This document shows positions 23,760 through 31,962 of a stretch of 40,015 nucleotides of DNA, in pieces. Each line of letters opens with the position of its first letter. The stretch's first letter is position 1. The notes beneath the pieces are model-generated. The model was given only the letters and a program-made list of their open reading frames with translations, searched no databases and had not been told where the DNA came from. The stretch lies in the NCBI GenBank assembly GCA_002482775.1, contig DLGQ01000011.1, forward strand, positions 27,665-67,679. The letters run 5' to 3'. The translations under genes were made by a program, and so were the position numbers. This DNA is from Flavobacteriales bacterium UBA7690 (GTDB lineage: Bacteria > Bacteroidota > Bacteroidia > Flavobacteriales_F > PHOS-HE28).

Positions 23760-24620
23760 TCAGTGACGGGCCTTGTTATGCCCCGGTTCCCAGATCAGGC
23801 GGGTGAACATGCTGAAGCGCTCGTTCTCGCGATCCACCGGGATACCGGTAACGATGCCCACGAGGAAATTCTCCGCTATCCCCAACCGCATCTGTGGGCG
23901 CAGGACCATATCGAAGTCATTTCCTTCCAAGGATTTGTTGGTCTCCACGCCGATGAAGTTGCGCGTGTTCGGGATCATGTAGTGGACGCTGGTATTGATG
24001 TCGAAACGCTGGTGTGTGGATCCCGTGTGGCGATCCCGTTCGATGTGCGGCCCCGTGTAGATCAAGGTGTGGAAGTTGTCGCCCCACCGTTTGGCGGCGA
24101 CCAGGAACGGGTTGAAGACATTGCCGGTGATAACCTTGCCGCTGGGCGTGCCTTGGTGTGGAAGTAGGATCTCGTTGATGTAGCCTAGGGCGAGCGAGGT
24201 CTTCGCTTTTTCCGAAACGAAGAAGGACCACTGCGCGGCGGTCTTCAAACTCTCTACACGATCCGGTGGGCGCTGCACTTCGGCTGCTCCTTTCTGCTGC
24301 GCGAACACCGTAACGGGCACTTCCACTTCGAAGCCGAGCCGATCGATCGGTGCGAATTCATACTCCACCAACATCTGGTACGAATCGTAGCCGATGTTGT
24401 CCGTAAGACCGAATCCCAAGTTCCATTCGCGTTCACCTTTACGCGAACCGAGGTCACGGATCAGGTCGATGTAGAGCGGCTCCGCGTGGAGCACCTTGTC
24501 CTTCGCCTTCACGTTCTCCACTTCGGCGATGTAGAGGCTGTCCAGGTCGGCCTCGGTTTGAGCGGAAGCAGAGAGGGAGAGACAGAGCGCACCTATTGCG
24601 CACAGGCCGTTCCGATGCAT
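23760..24620 (-). CDS. Predicted outer-membrane beta-barrel protein with HAEPL motif
   Basis: The 286-aa product has a signal peptide (1-21, ending SASAQ) and a conserved motif HAEPLYIDLIRDLGSRKGE (about 46-64). Alternating hydrophobic strands follow (GFGLTDNIGYDSYQMLVEYE, RLGFEVEVPVTVFAQQ, TSLALGYINEILLP and others) to the end, as expected for a barrel. Bacteroidota carry many homologues, sometimes mislabelled as phosphoribosylformylglycinamidine synthase; none has a proven role that I know of. The C-terminal segment (FSMFTRLIWEPGH) has a plausible last-strand aromatic pattern. The start at 24620 is chosen for the signal peptide; the frame opens at 24668. Confidence 0.75.
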   Translation of the reverse strand: MHRNGLCAIGALCLSLSASAQTEADLDSLYIAEVENVKAKDKVLHAEPLYIDLIRDLGSRKGEREWNLGFGLTDNIGYDSYQMLVEYEFAPIDRLGFEVEVPVTVFAQQKGAAEVQRPPDRVESLKTAAQWSFFVSEKAKTSLALGYINEILLPHQGTPSGKVITGNVFNPFLVAAKRWGDNFHTLIYTGPHIERDRHTGSTHQRFDINTSVHYMIPNTRNFIGVETNKSLEGNDFDMVLRPQMRLGIAENFLVGIVTGIPVDRENERFSMFTRLIWEPGHNKARH

Positions 24621-24767
24621 GCGGTGAAGAAAACCACACTGACTTTCTGAACGCCATCCGTTCAGCATTTTTCACGATCCGCGTTGGTAAGGAATGCTGT
24701 GCCACCGAGGAACGGCAGGCACGCTCGGAGCAACGGCTCGGTCGCGACGCGCGCGTTCGCCTCTGCA

Positions 24768-24842
24768 CTTACGCCGGTCCACCCGTTCCTAGCGCAGGAG
24801 CGCGAACACACGATCGGTCACGCCGGGGACCTTGTCGCTTTC
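24768..24842 (-). pseudogene. Decayed copy of the 3' end of the downstream AsmA-like gene
   Basis: This is about 75 bp with roughly 80% identity to 25378-25452. Read on the minus strand it gives PGVTDRVFALLR, then a TAG stop, then ERVDRRK; the intact gene has PGVTDRVFSLLRKERADRRK. It sits 16 bp beyond the stop of the 24858-25355 gene, so that gene is flanked on both sides by the same 3' end. The rest of 24621-24857 holds the HAEPL leader and no other gene that I can see. Confidence 0.7.
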
Positions 24843-24857
24843 CACCGTCCCAGCCAA

Positions 24858-25355
24858 CTACGAAATGCCGGTGCTCGCAGGTTCTCGGTTCGCCTGGAAC
24901 CTATCCAACGCGAAAGTTGCGGCATCTTCTGGTACGCGCTTCACCAGTTCGAGACGCTCGTACGCAGCGTTGAGGAACACCATGCGCAGGTCACTTTCCA
25001 GGTACTCCAGCTCAATGATCTTGTTGTACGGGATCCGGAACGATGGAGCGAAGTCATGGCGTAATGCGTGGTACATCCGAAGTACGCCGAGGCCGATCAG
25101 CCCAACGGTCAGGATAGTAGCACCTGTCGAAGCGGCTTTGATCAACGTCAGTCCTCCTCCGCCGATCACCACCAAGGATCCGCCTACCACAAGCCGACCT
25201 GTGCGTGAGGGTGAACCTGCGCCTTGCTCCAGGGTGTTCTGCGCCTCTTGCCAGTTGCCGGAACGTGTGAAGCACAAGCATTCCTCATCCACATGCAAAT
25301 AGCCTTGCTCCAAGGGGAAGTAGCGCCGTTCTGGGGATGGCATCTTGTTGTTCAT
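24858..25355 (-). CDS. Two-helix membrane protein of unknown function, PH-like C-terminus
   Basis: The 165-aa product has a soluble N-terminus (RRYFPLEQGYLHVDEECLCF), a hairpin of two hydrophobic helices (about 53-75 and 78-97) and a soluble C-terminal part (SFRIPYNKIIELEYLESDLR, then RLELVKRVPED) that looks like a bacterial PH-like or YcxB-like fold. I do not recognise a named family. Its ATG overlaps the stop of the AsmA-like gene by 4 bp, so the two are translationally coupled, and it is flanked by two copies of that gene's 3' end. A protein with the same general plan follows cphA (31309-31761). Confidence 0.68.
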   Translation of the reverse strand: MNNKMPSPERRYFPLEQGYLHVDEECLCFTRSGNWQEAQNTLEQGAGSPSRTGRLVVGGSLVVIGGGGLTLIKAASTGATILTVGLIGLGVLRMYHALRHDFAPSFRIPYNKIIELEYLESDLRMVFLNAAYERLELVKRVPEDAATFALDRFQANREPASTGIS

Positions 25356-27058
25356 CGGCGCCCGCGTTCGGCCCGCCGCTTTCGCCGGTCCGCCCGTTCC
25401 TTACGCAGGAGGGAGAAGACCCGGTCGGTCACGCCCGGGATCATGTCGCGTTTGATGCCCGCCCGCGTGAAGTGCCAGATGTAGGTGAGCAACGATCGGT
25501 TCGGGTCGCGGTCCACGGAAACCGATCGGCGTTGCTGGTCGCTGATTCCGCCGCCGCGCTCTTCGGTGAGCACGAAATCCATCACGGAACCGAGCATGCT
25601 TCGGCGCTGTGCATGACTGGCGGTGGACGCCACGGTGGTCACCAGGTCCGTGTAGTTCATTTCCATGGAACCACGTGCTTTGGAAGCATCGCCTTTCATC
25701 ACCACATGCAAGCGGTCCACGTGTCCGTTCACCAAGGAAAGGCGCAGCATGTTGGAAGTGAGGCTATCCAAACTGCGCACGGGCAGATCCTCCATCGTGG
25801 CCGTGAAGGTGAATTCCTCTTTATCATCCAAGCGTGCTTCGTAGCGCAGGTTGAGCAGTGTTGTGTCCATGAAGAGGCAACTGACCGCTCCCACGAGCGA
25901 GGCCGGACTTTCTGCGGATCCCACTTCGTTGCTGATGCCGGTGAAGGTGGCATCCACATCCGTGATCGCGAGCGTGCCCCACAGTCCGGTCTGGTCGCTG
26001 CGTTCGCGGTAGCGCACCGTGCCATCTGCGACCAGCAGCGAATCCACACGGATGGGGAAGGGGATGGCCAGCAGCGCCGCGGGCGGAAGCATCACGGCAC
26101 GCGCCGGACCTTCTGGCAGTGCCTTGTCCAGTTCGGCATCGAAGCGAACGCCGTGCATGGCGAGCGAGCGCATCCGCAACGCCCGATCGCCGAGCAAGCC
26201 TGCCACATCGGGTTCCAGGAAGACCAAGCTGTCCACGTCCATCTTCAACCGTGTGGTGCGGAACTCCGGGGCGCGTGCATCCACACGCTCCAAGGCGATG
26301 TGCTTCACACTTCCACGGTGCAGGCGATCGGACAATCGGGTGTCGCCGAACCGCAGTCGGTATCCGCCGGGAATGTCGGTGCTCAAACTGTCCATGCGGA
26401 TGTCCACGGCACCAACATCGAGGTCCGCGCGTTTCTTGTCGCCGGGCCGGATCACGCGCAGGTCGCTGGCGGCGATGTCCAGACCCATGGCACGCAGCAC
26501 GGGCAGGTGTCCGCTCAGGTCGTGCATCCGCGCACGGGCCCCACGCACGTGTACCTCATCCACGGCGAAGAGCGGAAGGGACGATGCATCGCTCCGGCCG
26601 AAACGTTTGAAGGGCGCGTTCAGCGCGACGCGCCGGTCACCGATGGTGTAGTGGAACGCGGGTGTATCCACTTCGATCGCACGCAGGTGTACCTCCCGCT
26701 TCAGCACGGCGCGCCAGATGGAAAGTCCGCGCAGCGCGATGGTGCTGGCCTGGGCGGAGAAGAGGTAGTCGTACGCACCCGAGCGGAGGCTGTCGGCGAG
26801 CGTGCTGTCGTATGTGAGGCGTATTCCGTTGATGCGCACATCGCCGGTCATGAACTCCGCGCTGAGGCTGTCCATCTGGAAGTGGTAACCTGCCACGGTG
26901 GCTTGGCGCACAGCACCTTCGATCCGTTCACGTATCGTACGATCCAACCACGGACCACCGTAGAACCACGCCCAAGCGGTGATGCCAACTGCTGCCAGCG
27001 ATACAACTGCGAGAAGTCCGAAGAGGATCCGTCGTAGGCGAAAAGGACGGCGTTGCAT
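25352..27058 (-). CDS. AsmA/DUF748-like membrane-anchored envelope protein
   Basis: The 568-aa product has one N-terminal membrane helix (about 10-33) after a basic start (MQRRPFRLRR). A long periplasmic region of repeated beta-strand blocks follows (VRINGIRLTYDSTLAD, STIALRGLSIWRAVLKREVHLRAIEVDTP, LAITDVDATFTGIS, LVNGHVDRLHVVMKGDA) and a very basic tail (LLRKERADRRKRRAERGRR). This is the style of AsmA, DUF748 and related lipid-transfer proteins rather than an enzyme. It has no catalytic motif. It starts 12 bp after the DUF4259 gene and overlaps the following gene by 4 bp. A role in moving lipid or in envelope biogenesis is inferred from the fold class only. Confidence 0.72.
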   Translation of the reverse strand: MQRRPFRLRRILFGLLAVVSLAAVGITAWAWFYGGPWLDRTIRERIEGAVRQATVAGYHFQMDSLSAEFMTGDVRINGIRLTYDSTLADSLRSGAYDYLFSAQASTIALRGLSIWRAVLKREVHLRAIEVDTPAFHYTIGDRRVALNAPFKRFGRSDASSLPLFAVDEVHVRGARARMHDLSGHLPVLRAMGLDIAASDLRVIRPGDKKRADLDVGAVDIRMDSLSTDIPGGYRLRFGDTRLSDRLHRGSVKHIALERVDARAPEFRTTRLKMDVDSLVFLEPDVAGLLGDRALRMRSLAMHGVRFDAELDKALPEGPARAVMLPPAALLAIPFPIRVDSLLVADGTVRYRERSDQTGLWGTLAITDVDATFTGISNEVGSAESPASLVGAVSCLFMDTTLLNLRYEARLDDKEEFTFTATMEDLPVRSLDSLTSNMLRLSLVNGHVDRLHVVMKGDASKARGSMEMNYTDLVTTVASTASHAQRRSMLGSVMDFVLTEERGGGISDQQRRSVSVDRDPNRSLLTYIWHFTRAGIKRDMIPGVTDRVFSLLRKERADRRKRRAERGRR

Positions 27059-27070
27059 GGTGCGGAGAAG

Positions 27071-27475
27071 CTAACTCAACCGCTCGATGATCTGCTCGAT
27101 GTTCCCGCGCCACACCGGATACAGCTCCGTGTTCTCTTCCCATAGCTCGCGCAGTTCGGAAGTATCGCCCAGCACACGTTGCAGGTTCTGTGCAGCGGTC
27201 GCCTTCAGCGCAGCCGGGTCATGTTGCTTCACCGTGGAAACCACTGTCGCGAGCGTCTCCTCATCATCACAACGGTAGGTGGTTCCGTTCAGCGCCGCAT
27301 CGATAACCGCGCCGCTCACCAGCAGGCAATGGCAGTCGGTGTATTCCAAGTAGTCGGCGTCTTCCACATTATCGTACCACTCGTTGATCTGCTCCATCGG
27401 ATCGGCGATGGCCAGTGAAGCCAGCACGTCATATGCCGTGTCATCGTCGAAGATCCCGGTATCCCAAGCGCCCAT
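27071..27475 (-). CDS. DUF4259 protein
   Basis: The 134-aa product begins with the family signature MGAWDTGIFDDDTAYDV, continues as an acidic mostly helical protein and ends with LWEENTELYPVWRGNIEQI, another conserved piece. It is cytoplasmic with no membrane segment; function unknown. The start at 27475 is set by the signature, which other members have at the very N-terminus; the frame opens at 27514. It lies 76 bp after cphB on the same strand, with its own likely promoter at the end of cphB. Confidence 0.88.
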   Translation of the reverse strand: MGAWDTGIFDDDTAYDVLASLAIADPMEQINEWYDNVEDADYLEYTDCHCLLVSGAVIDAALNGTTYRCDDEETLATVVSTVKQHDPAALKATAAQNLQRVLGDTSELRELWEENTELYPVWRGNIEQIIERLS

Positions 27476-27524
27476 TGTGGTTCTTTTGAACAGCCATCGG
27501 TAACAATACCGCAAAGCCGGTCTG

Positions 27525-27555
27525 CGAAAGTAGCGCCGTGTTGTTCGCCGCTCAA
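27525..27555 (-). promoter_or_regulatory. Probable promoter for the DUF4259 gene
   Basis: On the minus strand, TTG (27555-27553) is followed after 20 bp by TACTTTCG (27532-27525), one base from TAnnTTTG. It begins at the cphB stop codon and would start transcription about 45 bp before the DUF4259 ATG. Confidence 0.42.
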
Positions 27556-28421
27556 CTCCTCACCGGCACCCTTACCGCCGCAAAAGCCTTCTGCTGCACG
27601 CTGTAGCTGTGGCCTTTGCTGATGATGTGCACCTTCATGCCTTCGATGGAGAACGGTTCGCCCTCTTCCACGTCGGCGTAGTCGCTGTAGGTGATCTCGT
27701 GTCCGTCGAAGATCATCACTTGGCCGCTGCCGATGGTCTCCAGCATGTCCGACCCGGTGATCACCACGCCGGTGTCTTCACCTAGACCGATGCCGATGGC
27801 CGAAGGGTTTGCGGCCACCGCCTGTGTCAACCGGCTGAATCGGCCGCGCTCCACGAAGTGGCTGTCGATGATCACGTCGTAGATCAAGGCCGCACCGGTG
27901 GTCAGCTTCACACCGCCTTTGATCAATCCGCTGGAGCTGTGGCCTTGGTAGATCATGGTGCTGCTCATGCACATGGCGCCCGCGCTGGTCCCGGCGATCA
28001 CGAAGGTGCTTTCGTCCTGGTAGCGGCGTTTCATCAATTGCAAAAAGGCCGTTCCGCCGAAGATCGTCGTCAGCCGCAGCTGGTTGCCGCCGCTCATCAT
28101 CACGCCATCGGCCTTGGCCAAGCGCTTGATCATGTCGGGTTTCACATCGCTCCGATCACGGATGTCCATGATGTCGATGTTGGTGGCACCGAGCCTGCCG
28201 AACGCTTCGATGTAGTTCTGGCCCACCTCTTCCGGGATGCTGCTGGCGCTGGTGATCACGGCGATACGTGCGGATGGACCGCCCATTTCGTCCACGACAC
28301 GGCGCAGGATACCTTCTTCGATGAAGTTGTGTGTGAAGACCTTGGTGTTGTGGCCCGCTTCGGGGTCCTTTCCCTTGTCTTCGTTACCGCCTATGGCGAT
28401 GAGCTTGCCTTTGGGTGTCAT
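27552..28421 (-). CDS. cphB: Cyanophycinase
   Basis: The 289-aa enzyme is a peptidase of family S51 that cuts cyanophycin (multi-L-arginyl-poly-L-aspartate) into beta-Asp-Arg dipeptides. It shows the cytoplasmic start KLIAIGGNEDKG, ARIAVITSASSIPEE, the GVMMSGGNQLRLT oxyanion region and the nucleophile elbow AGTSAGAM (Ser146). It then has LIYDVIIDSHFVERGRFSRL with the His region, and GIGLGEDTGVVI near the C-terminus. No signal peptide is present, so it acts on stored granules inside the cell. It is divergent from cyanophycin synthetase across 227 bp, which makes the substrate assignment strong. Confidence 0.95.
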   Translation of the reverse strand: MTPKGKLIAIGGNEDKGKDPEAGHNTKVFTHNFIEEGILRRVVDEMGGPSARIAVITSASSIPEEVGQNYIEAFGRLGATNIDIMDIRDRSDVKPDMIKRLAKADGVMMSGGNQLRLTTIFGGTAFLQLMKRRYQDESTFVIAGTSAGAMCMSSTMIYQGHSSSGLIKGGVKLTTGAALIYDVIIDSHFVERGRFSRLTQAVAANPSAIGIGLGEDTGVVITGSDMLETIGSGQVMIFDGHEITYSDYADVEEGEPFSIEGMKVHIISKGHSYSVQQKAFAAVRVPVRS

Positions 28422-28648
28422 TCCAGGTATTTATCCCCCGCCCCCCGGCCTCGTTCCGCCGGGAAGAGCAGAGGAACGGGAACCTTGTGGGGCGAAATTA
28501 GAGGGATCGTACCGGAGCGTGAAGCGAGCGTGAAGTTTTGATGAACAACCGACTGTCCCTATCTTACCCACGGTCGGCGCACTTACCACGCCCGGCACGC
28601 TCCTTACAGCTTACCAGAACCAACCCCGCCGGGCCCCCGGCGCACCAC
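28422..28648. other. Divergent control region between cphB and cphA
   Basis: This 227-bp gap contains a GC-rich inverted repeat, CCCGGC and GCCGGG around an 8-bp loop (28444-28463), close to the cphB start. A weak -7-like stretch AAGTTTTG (about 28532-28539, one base off TAnnTTTG) is oriented toward cphA. The reading frame of cphA stays open back to 28538, but that stretch has no resemblance to CphA. No other gene is visible. Any nitrogen or arginine control site would be expected here, but I cannot identify one. Confidence 0.35.
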
Positions 28649-31312
28649 ATGCGCATCCTCGAACTCAAGGCCATGCGTGGCCCCAACTACTGGTCCGTCA
28701 AACGGCATCACCTCATCGTCATGCGGCTGGACATCGAGGATCTGGAGGAGAAACCCACGGACAAGATCCCTGGATTCTACGAGCGCATACAGGCCTTGCT
28801 GCCCACCATGGTGAGCCACCGGTGCAGCGAGGACCATGAAGGCGGTTTCTGGGAACGGGTGAAGCGCGGCACCTGGATGGGCCACGTGATCGAGCATATC
28901 GCGCTGGAGATCCAGACGTTGGCCGGCATGGAGACGGGCTTCGGGCGCACACGCAGCACCCGCGAGAGCGGCGTGTACAACGTGGTGTTCAGCTACATCG
29001 AAGAGCCTGTAGGCATGTTCGCGGCCAAAGCTGCCGTGCGCATCGCCGAAGCGTTGATCAGCGGTGAGGAGTACGACCTGGCCGATGACATCCAGAAGAT
29101 GCGTGAGCTGCGTGAAGAATCGCGGCTCGGGCCTTCCACGGGAAGCATCGTGCAAGAAGCGGTTTCGCGCGGCATACCATACCTACGGTTGAACGGACAA
29201 AGCTTGGTGCAGCTCGGCCACGGCATCCACCAGAAACGGATCCGGGCGACCATCACCAGCAAGACCAGCAACATCGGCGTGGAGATCGCGTGTGATAAGG
29301 AAGAGACTAAGCAATTACTCGAGAGCTACGAGATCCCCGTGCCGAAAGGGCGTGTGGTACGTACCGAAGAAGGCTTGGAAGCGGCCGTCGACTCCGTGGG
29401 ATTCCCGTGCGTGATCAAGCCCATCGGCGGGAATCACGGTCGCGGCGCCACCATCGGCATCAAGACCTTGGAAGAAGCGAAAGTGGCGCTGGCCAAGGCG
29501 AAGGAGATCAGCCGCAGCGTGATCGTGGAACGCTACATCACCGGGCTTGACCATCGCCTGCTCGTGATCAACCACCGTTTTATCTGCGCAGCGAAACGCA
29601 CCCCGGCCTGTGTGGTGGGCGATGGCCAAAGCACCATCGAACAACTCGTGGAAGAGGTGAACAAGGACCCGCGTCGCGGATACGGCCACGAGAACGTGCT
29701 TACCCGCATCGACATCGATGATCACACGCTGAAGTTGCTTGCGCTGAAAGATCTCACACCGGAGAGCGTGCCGAAGAAGGATGAAACCATCTTCCTGAAA
29801 GCCACGGCCAACCTCAGCACCGGCGGCACGGCCGATGACGTGACCGAAGTTGTACACCCGTTCAACGTGTTCCTCGCCGAACGCATCAGCCGCATCATCG
29901 ACCTGGATATCTGCGGCATCGACATCATGACCGACGACATCAGCATTCCGCTGAACGAAAGTGGCGGTGCTGTGTTGGAAGTGAACGCTGCACCCGGTTT
30001 CCGCATGCACTTGGATCCCACCGGTGGTATCGGCAAGAACGTGGCCGAACCAGTTGTGGACATGCTGTTCCCTCCGGGCACACCAAGCCGTATCCCGATC
30101 ATCGCCGTCACCGGTACGAACGGGAAGACCACCAGCACACGCCTCACCGCTCACCTCATGCGCAGCGTGGGCTACAAAGTGGGCATGACGTGCAGCGACG
30201 GTGTCTACATCCAGAACCGCCTACTGATGAAAGGCGATTGCACCGGCCCGGCCAGCGCGCAGTTCGTGTTGAAGGAGCCTGTCGTTGACATGGCCGTGCT
30301 GGAAACGGCGCGCGGTGGCTTGGTGCGCAGTGGTCTCGGTTTCGAGCATTGCGATGTCGCCATTGTCACCAACGTGGCTGCCGATCACTTGGGCTTGAAG
30401 GACATCCACACGTTGGAGGATCTGGCGCACGTGAAGAGTACCGTACCCCGCAGTGTGCGTCGCGATGGTTACGCCATCCTCAATGCCGATGATGAACTCG
30501 TGATGGCCATGCGCAAGCAGTGCGATTGCAAGATCGCGCTCTTCAGCCTGGACGAAAACAACCGCTTGATCCGCCAACACTGCAAGCTTGGTGGCCTCGC
30601 TGCGATCTACGAGAACGGCTTCATCACCATCAGCAAGGGTGAATGGAAACTGCGGATCGAGAAGGCCGTGAACATCCCCATCACCTACGGTGGTAAGGCC
30701 GTCTTCAACATCCAGAACGTGTTGCCCGCCGTGCTCGCCACCTACGTACAAGGTGTGAAGATCGAAGAGCTGCGCGAAGCGCTGATGACCTTCGTGCCCG
30801 GCGCTGCTCAAACGCCTGGCCGCCTCAATCTCTTCCAGTTCAAGAAGTTCCAAGTGGTGGTGGATTACGCGCACAACCCGCACGGCTTCGAAGCACTGGG
30901 CAAGTTCCTCAGCAAGATCCCGGACAGCCCGAAAGTTGGCGTCATTGCTGGCGTAGGCGATCGTCGCGACGAAGACACGGTGAACCTCGGCCGCCTCAGC
31001 GCGCAGATGTTCGACGAGATCATCATCCGCCAGGACCGCAACCTACGCGGCAAGACCGACGACGAGATCATCGCGCTGATGGTGAAAGGCATCAACGAGA
31101 TCGACCCCAACAAGCCCGTCAAGATCATCAAGAAGGAAGAAGAGGCCATCCGCTACGCCATCTCAACGGCCAAGCCCGGCAGCTTCCTCACGCTGTGTAG
31201 CGATGTGGTGCCCGATGCGCTCGCCCTCGTGCTGAAGCTGAAAGAGGAGGATGAGAAGGTGGCCTTCAACAAGGAGGATATCCCGAACAGGAATAAGGAG
31301 CTGGTGGGATGA
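28649..31312 (+). CDS. cphA: Cyanophycin synthetase
   Basis: The 887-aa enzyme builds cyanophycin by adding Asp to the polymer backbone and Arg to each Asp side chain, using ATP for both. Its N-terminal domain starts MRILELKAMRGPNYWS. The ATP-grasp module (about 160-480) includes KPIGGNHGRGATIGI (near 257) and the metal-binding end AVLEVNAAPGFRMH. The Mur-ligase-like module has the P-loop GTNGKTT at residues 489-495, ETARGGLVRSGLGF, NVAADHLG and VVDYAHNPHG. Length and order match cyanobacterial CphA (about 870-900 aa), so this is the full two-active-site enzyme. The start is set by the conserved N-terminus. Its stop overlaps the ATG of a small membrane protein gene by 4 bp. cphB is divergent, and an isoaspartyl peptidase gene lies 7.7 kb away. 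Confidence 0.97.
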   Translation: MRILELKAMRGPNYWSVKRHHLIVMRLDIEDLEEKPTDKIPGFYERIQALLPTMVSHRCSEDHEGGFWERVKRGTWMGHVIEHIALEIQTLAGMETGFGRTRSTRESGVYNVVFSYIEEPVGMFAAKAAVRIAEALISGEEYDLADDIQKMRELREESRLGPSTGSIVQEAVSRGIPYLRLNGQSLVQLGHGIHQKRIRATITSKTSNIGVEIACDKEETKQLLESYEIPVPKGRVVRTEEGLEAAVDSVGFPCVIKPIGGNHGRGATIGIKTLEEAKVALAKAKEISRSVIVERYITGLDHRLLVINHRFICAAKRTPACVVGDGQSTIEQLVEEVNKDPRRGYGHENVLTRIDIDDHTLKLLALKDLTPESVPKKDETIFLKATANLSTGGTADDVTEVVHPFNVFLAERISRIIDLDICGIDIMTDDISIPLNESGGAVLEVNAAPGFRMHLDPTGGIGKNVAEPVVDMLFPPGTPSRIPIIAVTGTNGKTTSTRLTAHLMRSVGYKVGMTCSDGVYIQNRLLMKGDCTGPASAQFVLKEPVVDMAVLETARGGLVRSGLGFEHCDVAIVTNVAADHLGLKDIHTLEDLAHVKSTVPRSVRRDGYAILNADDELVMAMRKQCDCKIALFSLDENNRLIRQHCKLGGLAAIYENGFITISKGEWKLRIEKAVNIPITYGGKAVFNIQNVLPAVLATYVQGVKIEELREALMTFVPGAAQTPGRLNLFQFKKFQVVVDYAHNPHGFEALGKFLSKIPDSPKVGVIAGVGDRRDEDTVNLGRLSAQMFDEIIIRQDRNLRGKTDDEIIALMVKGINEIDPNKPVKIIKKEEEAIRYAISTAKPGSFLTLCSDVVPDALALVLKLKEEDEKVAFNKEDIPNRNKELVG

Positions 31313-31761
31313 GCACGGAAGGGCTAGAGGCTGTCGAAGCCAGCGAAGTGCGCATGTCCTTCGGATGGCCACTGTGGGTCTATATGGTTCCGGGGACTCT
31401 GCTATTGTTGTGTATGGCCATTGCGTGCTTCCTTGGTGGCATGGCACTGTATGGCATTTTCCTGCTAGCTGTGCTCTTCTTCTCGTACCGATTGCATCGC
31501 CGTTCTGTGGTGCGCATGGACCGTGACGGCTTCAGAACCTTCTTCGTGTGGAAGGGATTGCAGTACCATTCGTTGGCGTCGCTGACGGGGGTGGTCGTGC
31601 CCAAGGCGAGAAATACACTCGGGCCTTATGCCTTGGTGTTCCGGTTTCAGGGCTGGGATGGAAGACCGCTGAAGGCAGTCTTCGAGGTGGGGGCAAGGCG
31701 CAACTTGGATCGTGTTTTGGGTATTCTACAGGACAATCGCCCCGAGCTTCTATCGAAGTAG
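31309..31761 (+). CDS. Small two-helix membrane protein coupled to cphA
   Basis: The 150-aa product has a short acidic N-terminus, a two-helix hydrophobic hairpin (about 19-60) and a soluble C-terminal half (VVRMDRDGFRTFFVWKG, then SLASLTGVVVPKARN and YALVFRFQGWDGRPLKAVF) that reads like a PH-like or YcxB-type beta domain. I do not recognise a named family. The 4-bp ATGA overlap with cphA implies coupled translation. Whether it serves cyanophycin, for instance by placing granules at the membrane, is a guess. Its plan resembles that of the 24858-25355 protein. Confidence 0.72.
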   Translation: MSTEGLEAVEASEVRMSFGWPLWVYMVPGTLLLLCMAIACFLGGMALYGIFLLAVLFFSYRLHRRSVVRMDRDGFRTFFVWKGLQYHSLASLTGVVVPKARNTLGPYALVFRFQGWDGRPLKAVFEVGARRNLDRVLGILQDNRPELLSK

Positions 31762-31767
31762 GCCCCC

Positions 31768-31796
31768 GAGCTGGCGCGGATCTGCGATCCGTGCTC
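31768..31796. repeat. GC-rich palindrome after the cphA operon
   Basis: The core CGGATC-TGC-GATCCG (31777-31791) is a perfect 6-bp stem, widened by GAGC and GCTC at the ends. It lies 6 bp after the stop of the small membrane protein gene and could end transcription, but has no T-run. It does not share the GTCGAC or GTCGTCC core of the other palindromes. Confidence 0.45.
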
Positions 31797-31838
31797 ACCC
31801 TCGACACCAACGCGCCACTCGTCCCTGGTTACATCGGA

Positions 31839-31883
31839 GCCTTTGCAGGGTCTGTCCGCGCATATAGTGGACGACCCTTCAGC
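31839..31883. repeat. Palindromic element, copy 1 of a local pair
   Basis: This 45-bp copy has arms built on TGCAGGGTCTGTCC and GGACGACCCTTCA. It is 40/45 identical to the second copy at 31963-32007. The arms resemble in layout (AGGGTCG-CC) the GTCGAC palindromes in hutI and at 9655. Confidence 0.68.
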
Positions 31884-31962
31884 TTGATAGAAACTCACTT
31901 CCGCGCAGCGGCTTCGGCTCGTGTTGTGGATGTTGCAAGCCGGATAGGAACAAGTCATTTAA

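Noticed and set aside
25337..27037. A 566-codon plus-strand frame opposite the second AsmA-like gene
   Set aside because: Shadow frame with no domain; the minus-strand gene has an anchor, couplings to both neighbours and sensible composition.
28538..28648. N-terminal extension of cphA from the ATG at 28538
   Set aside because: The 37 extra residues have no similarity to CphA, and the family N-terminus begins at 28649.
29385..29400. GTCGAC inside cphA as another palindromic element copy
   Set aside because: Only the hexamer matches. The flanks encode conserved cphA sequence and there are no arms.
31884..31962. A small gene or RNA between the two 45-bp palindromes
   Set aside because: No start codon with a credible frame, no conserved-looking peptide and no convincing further structure.
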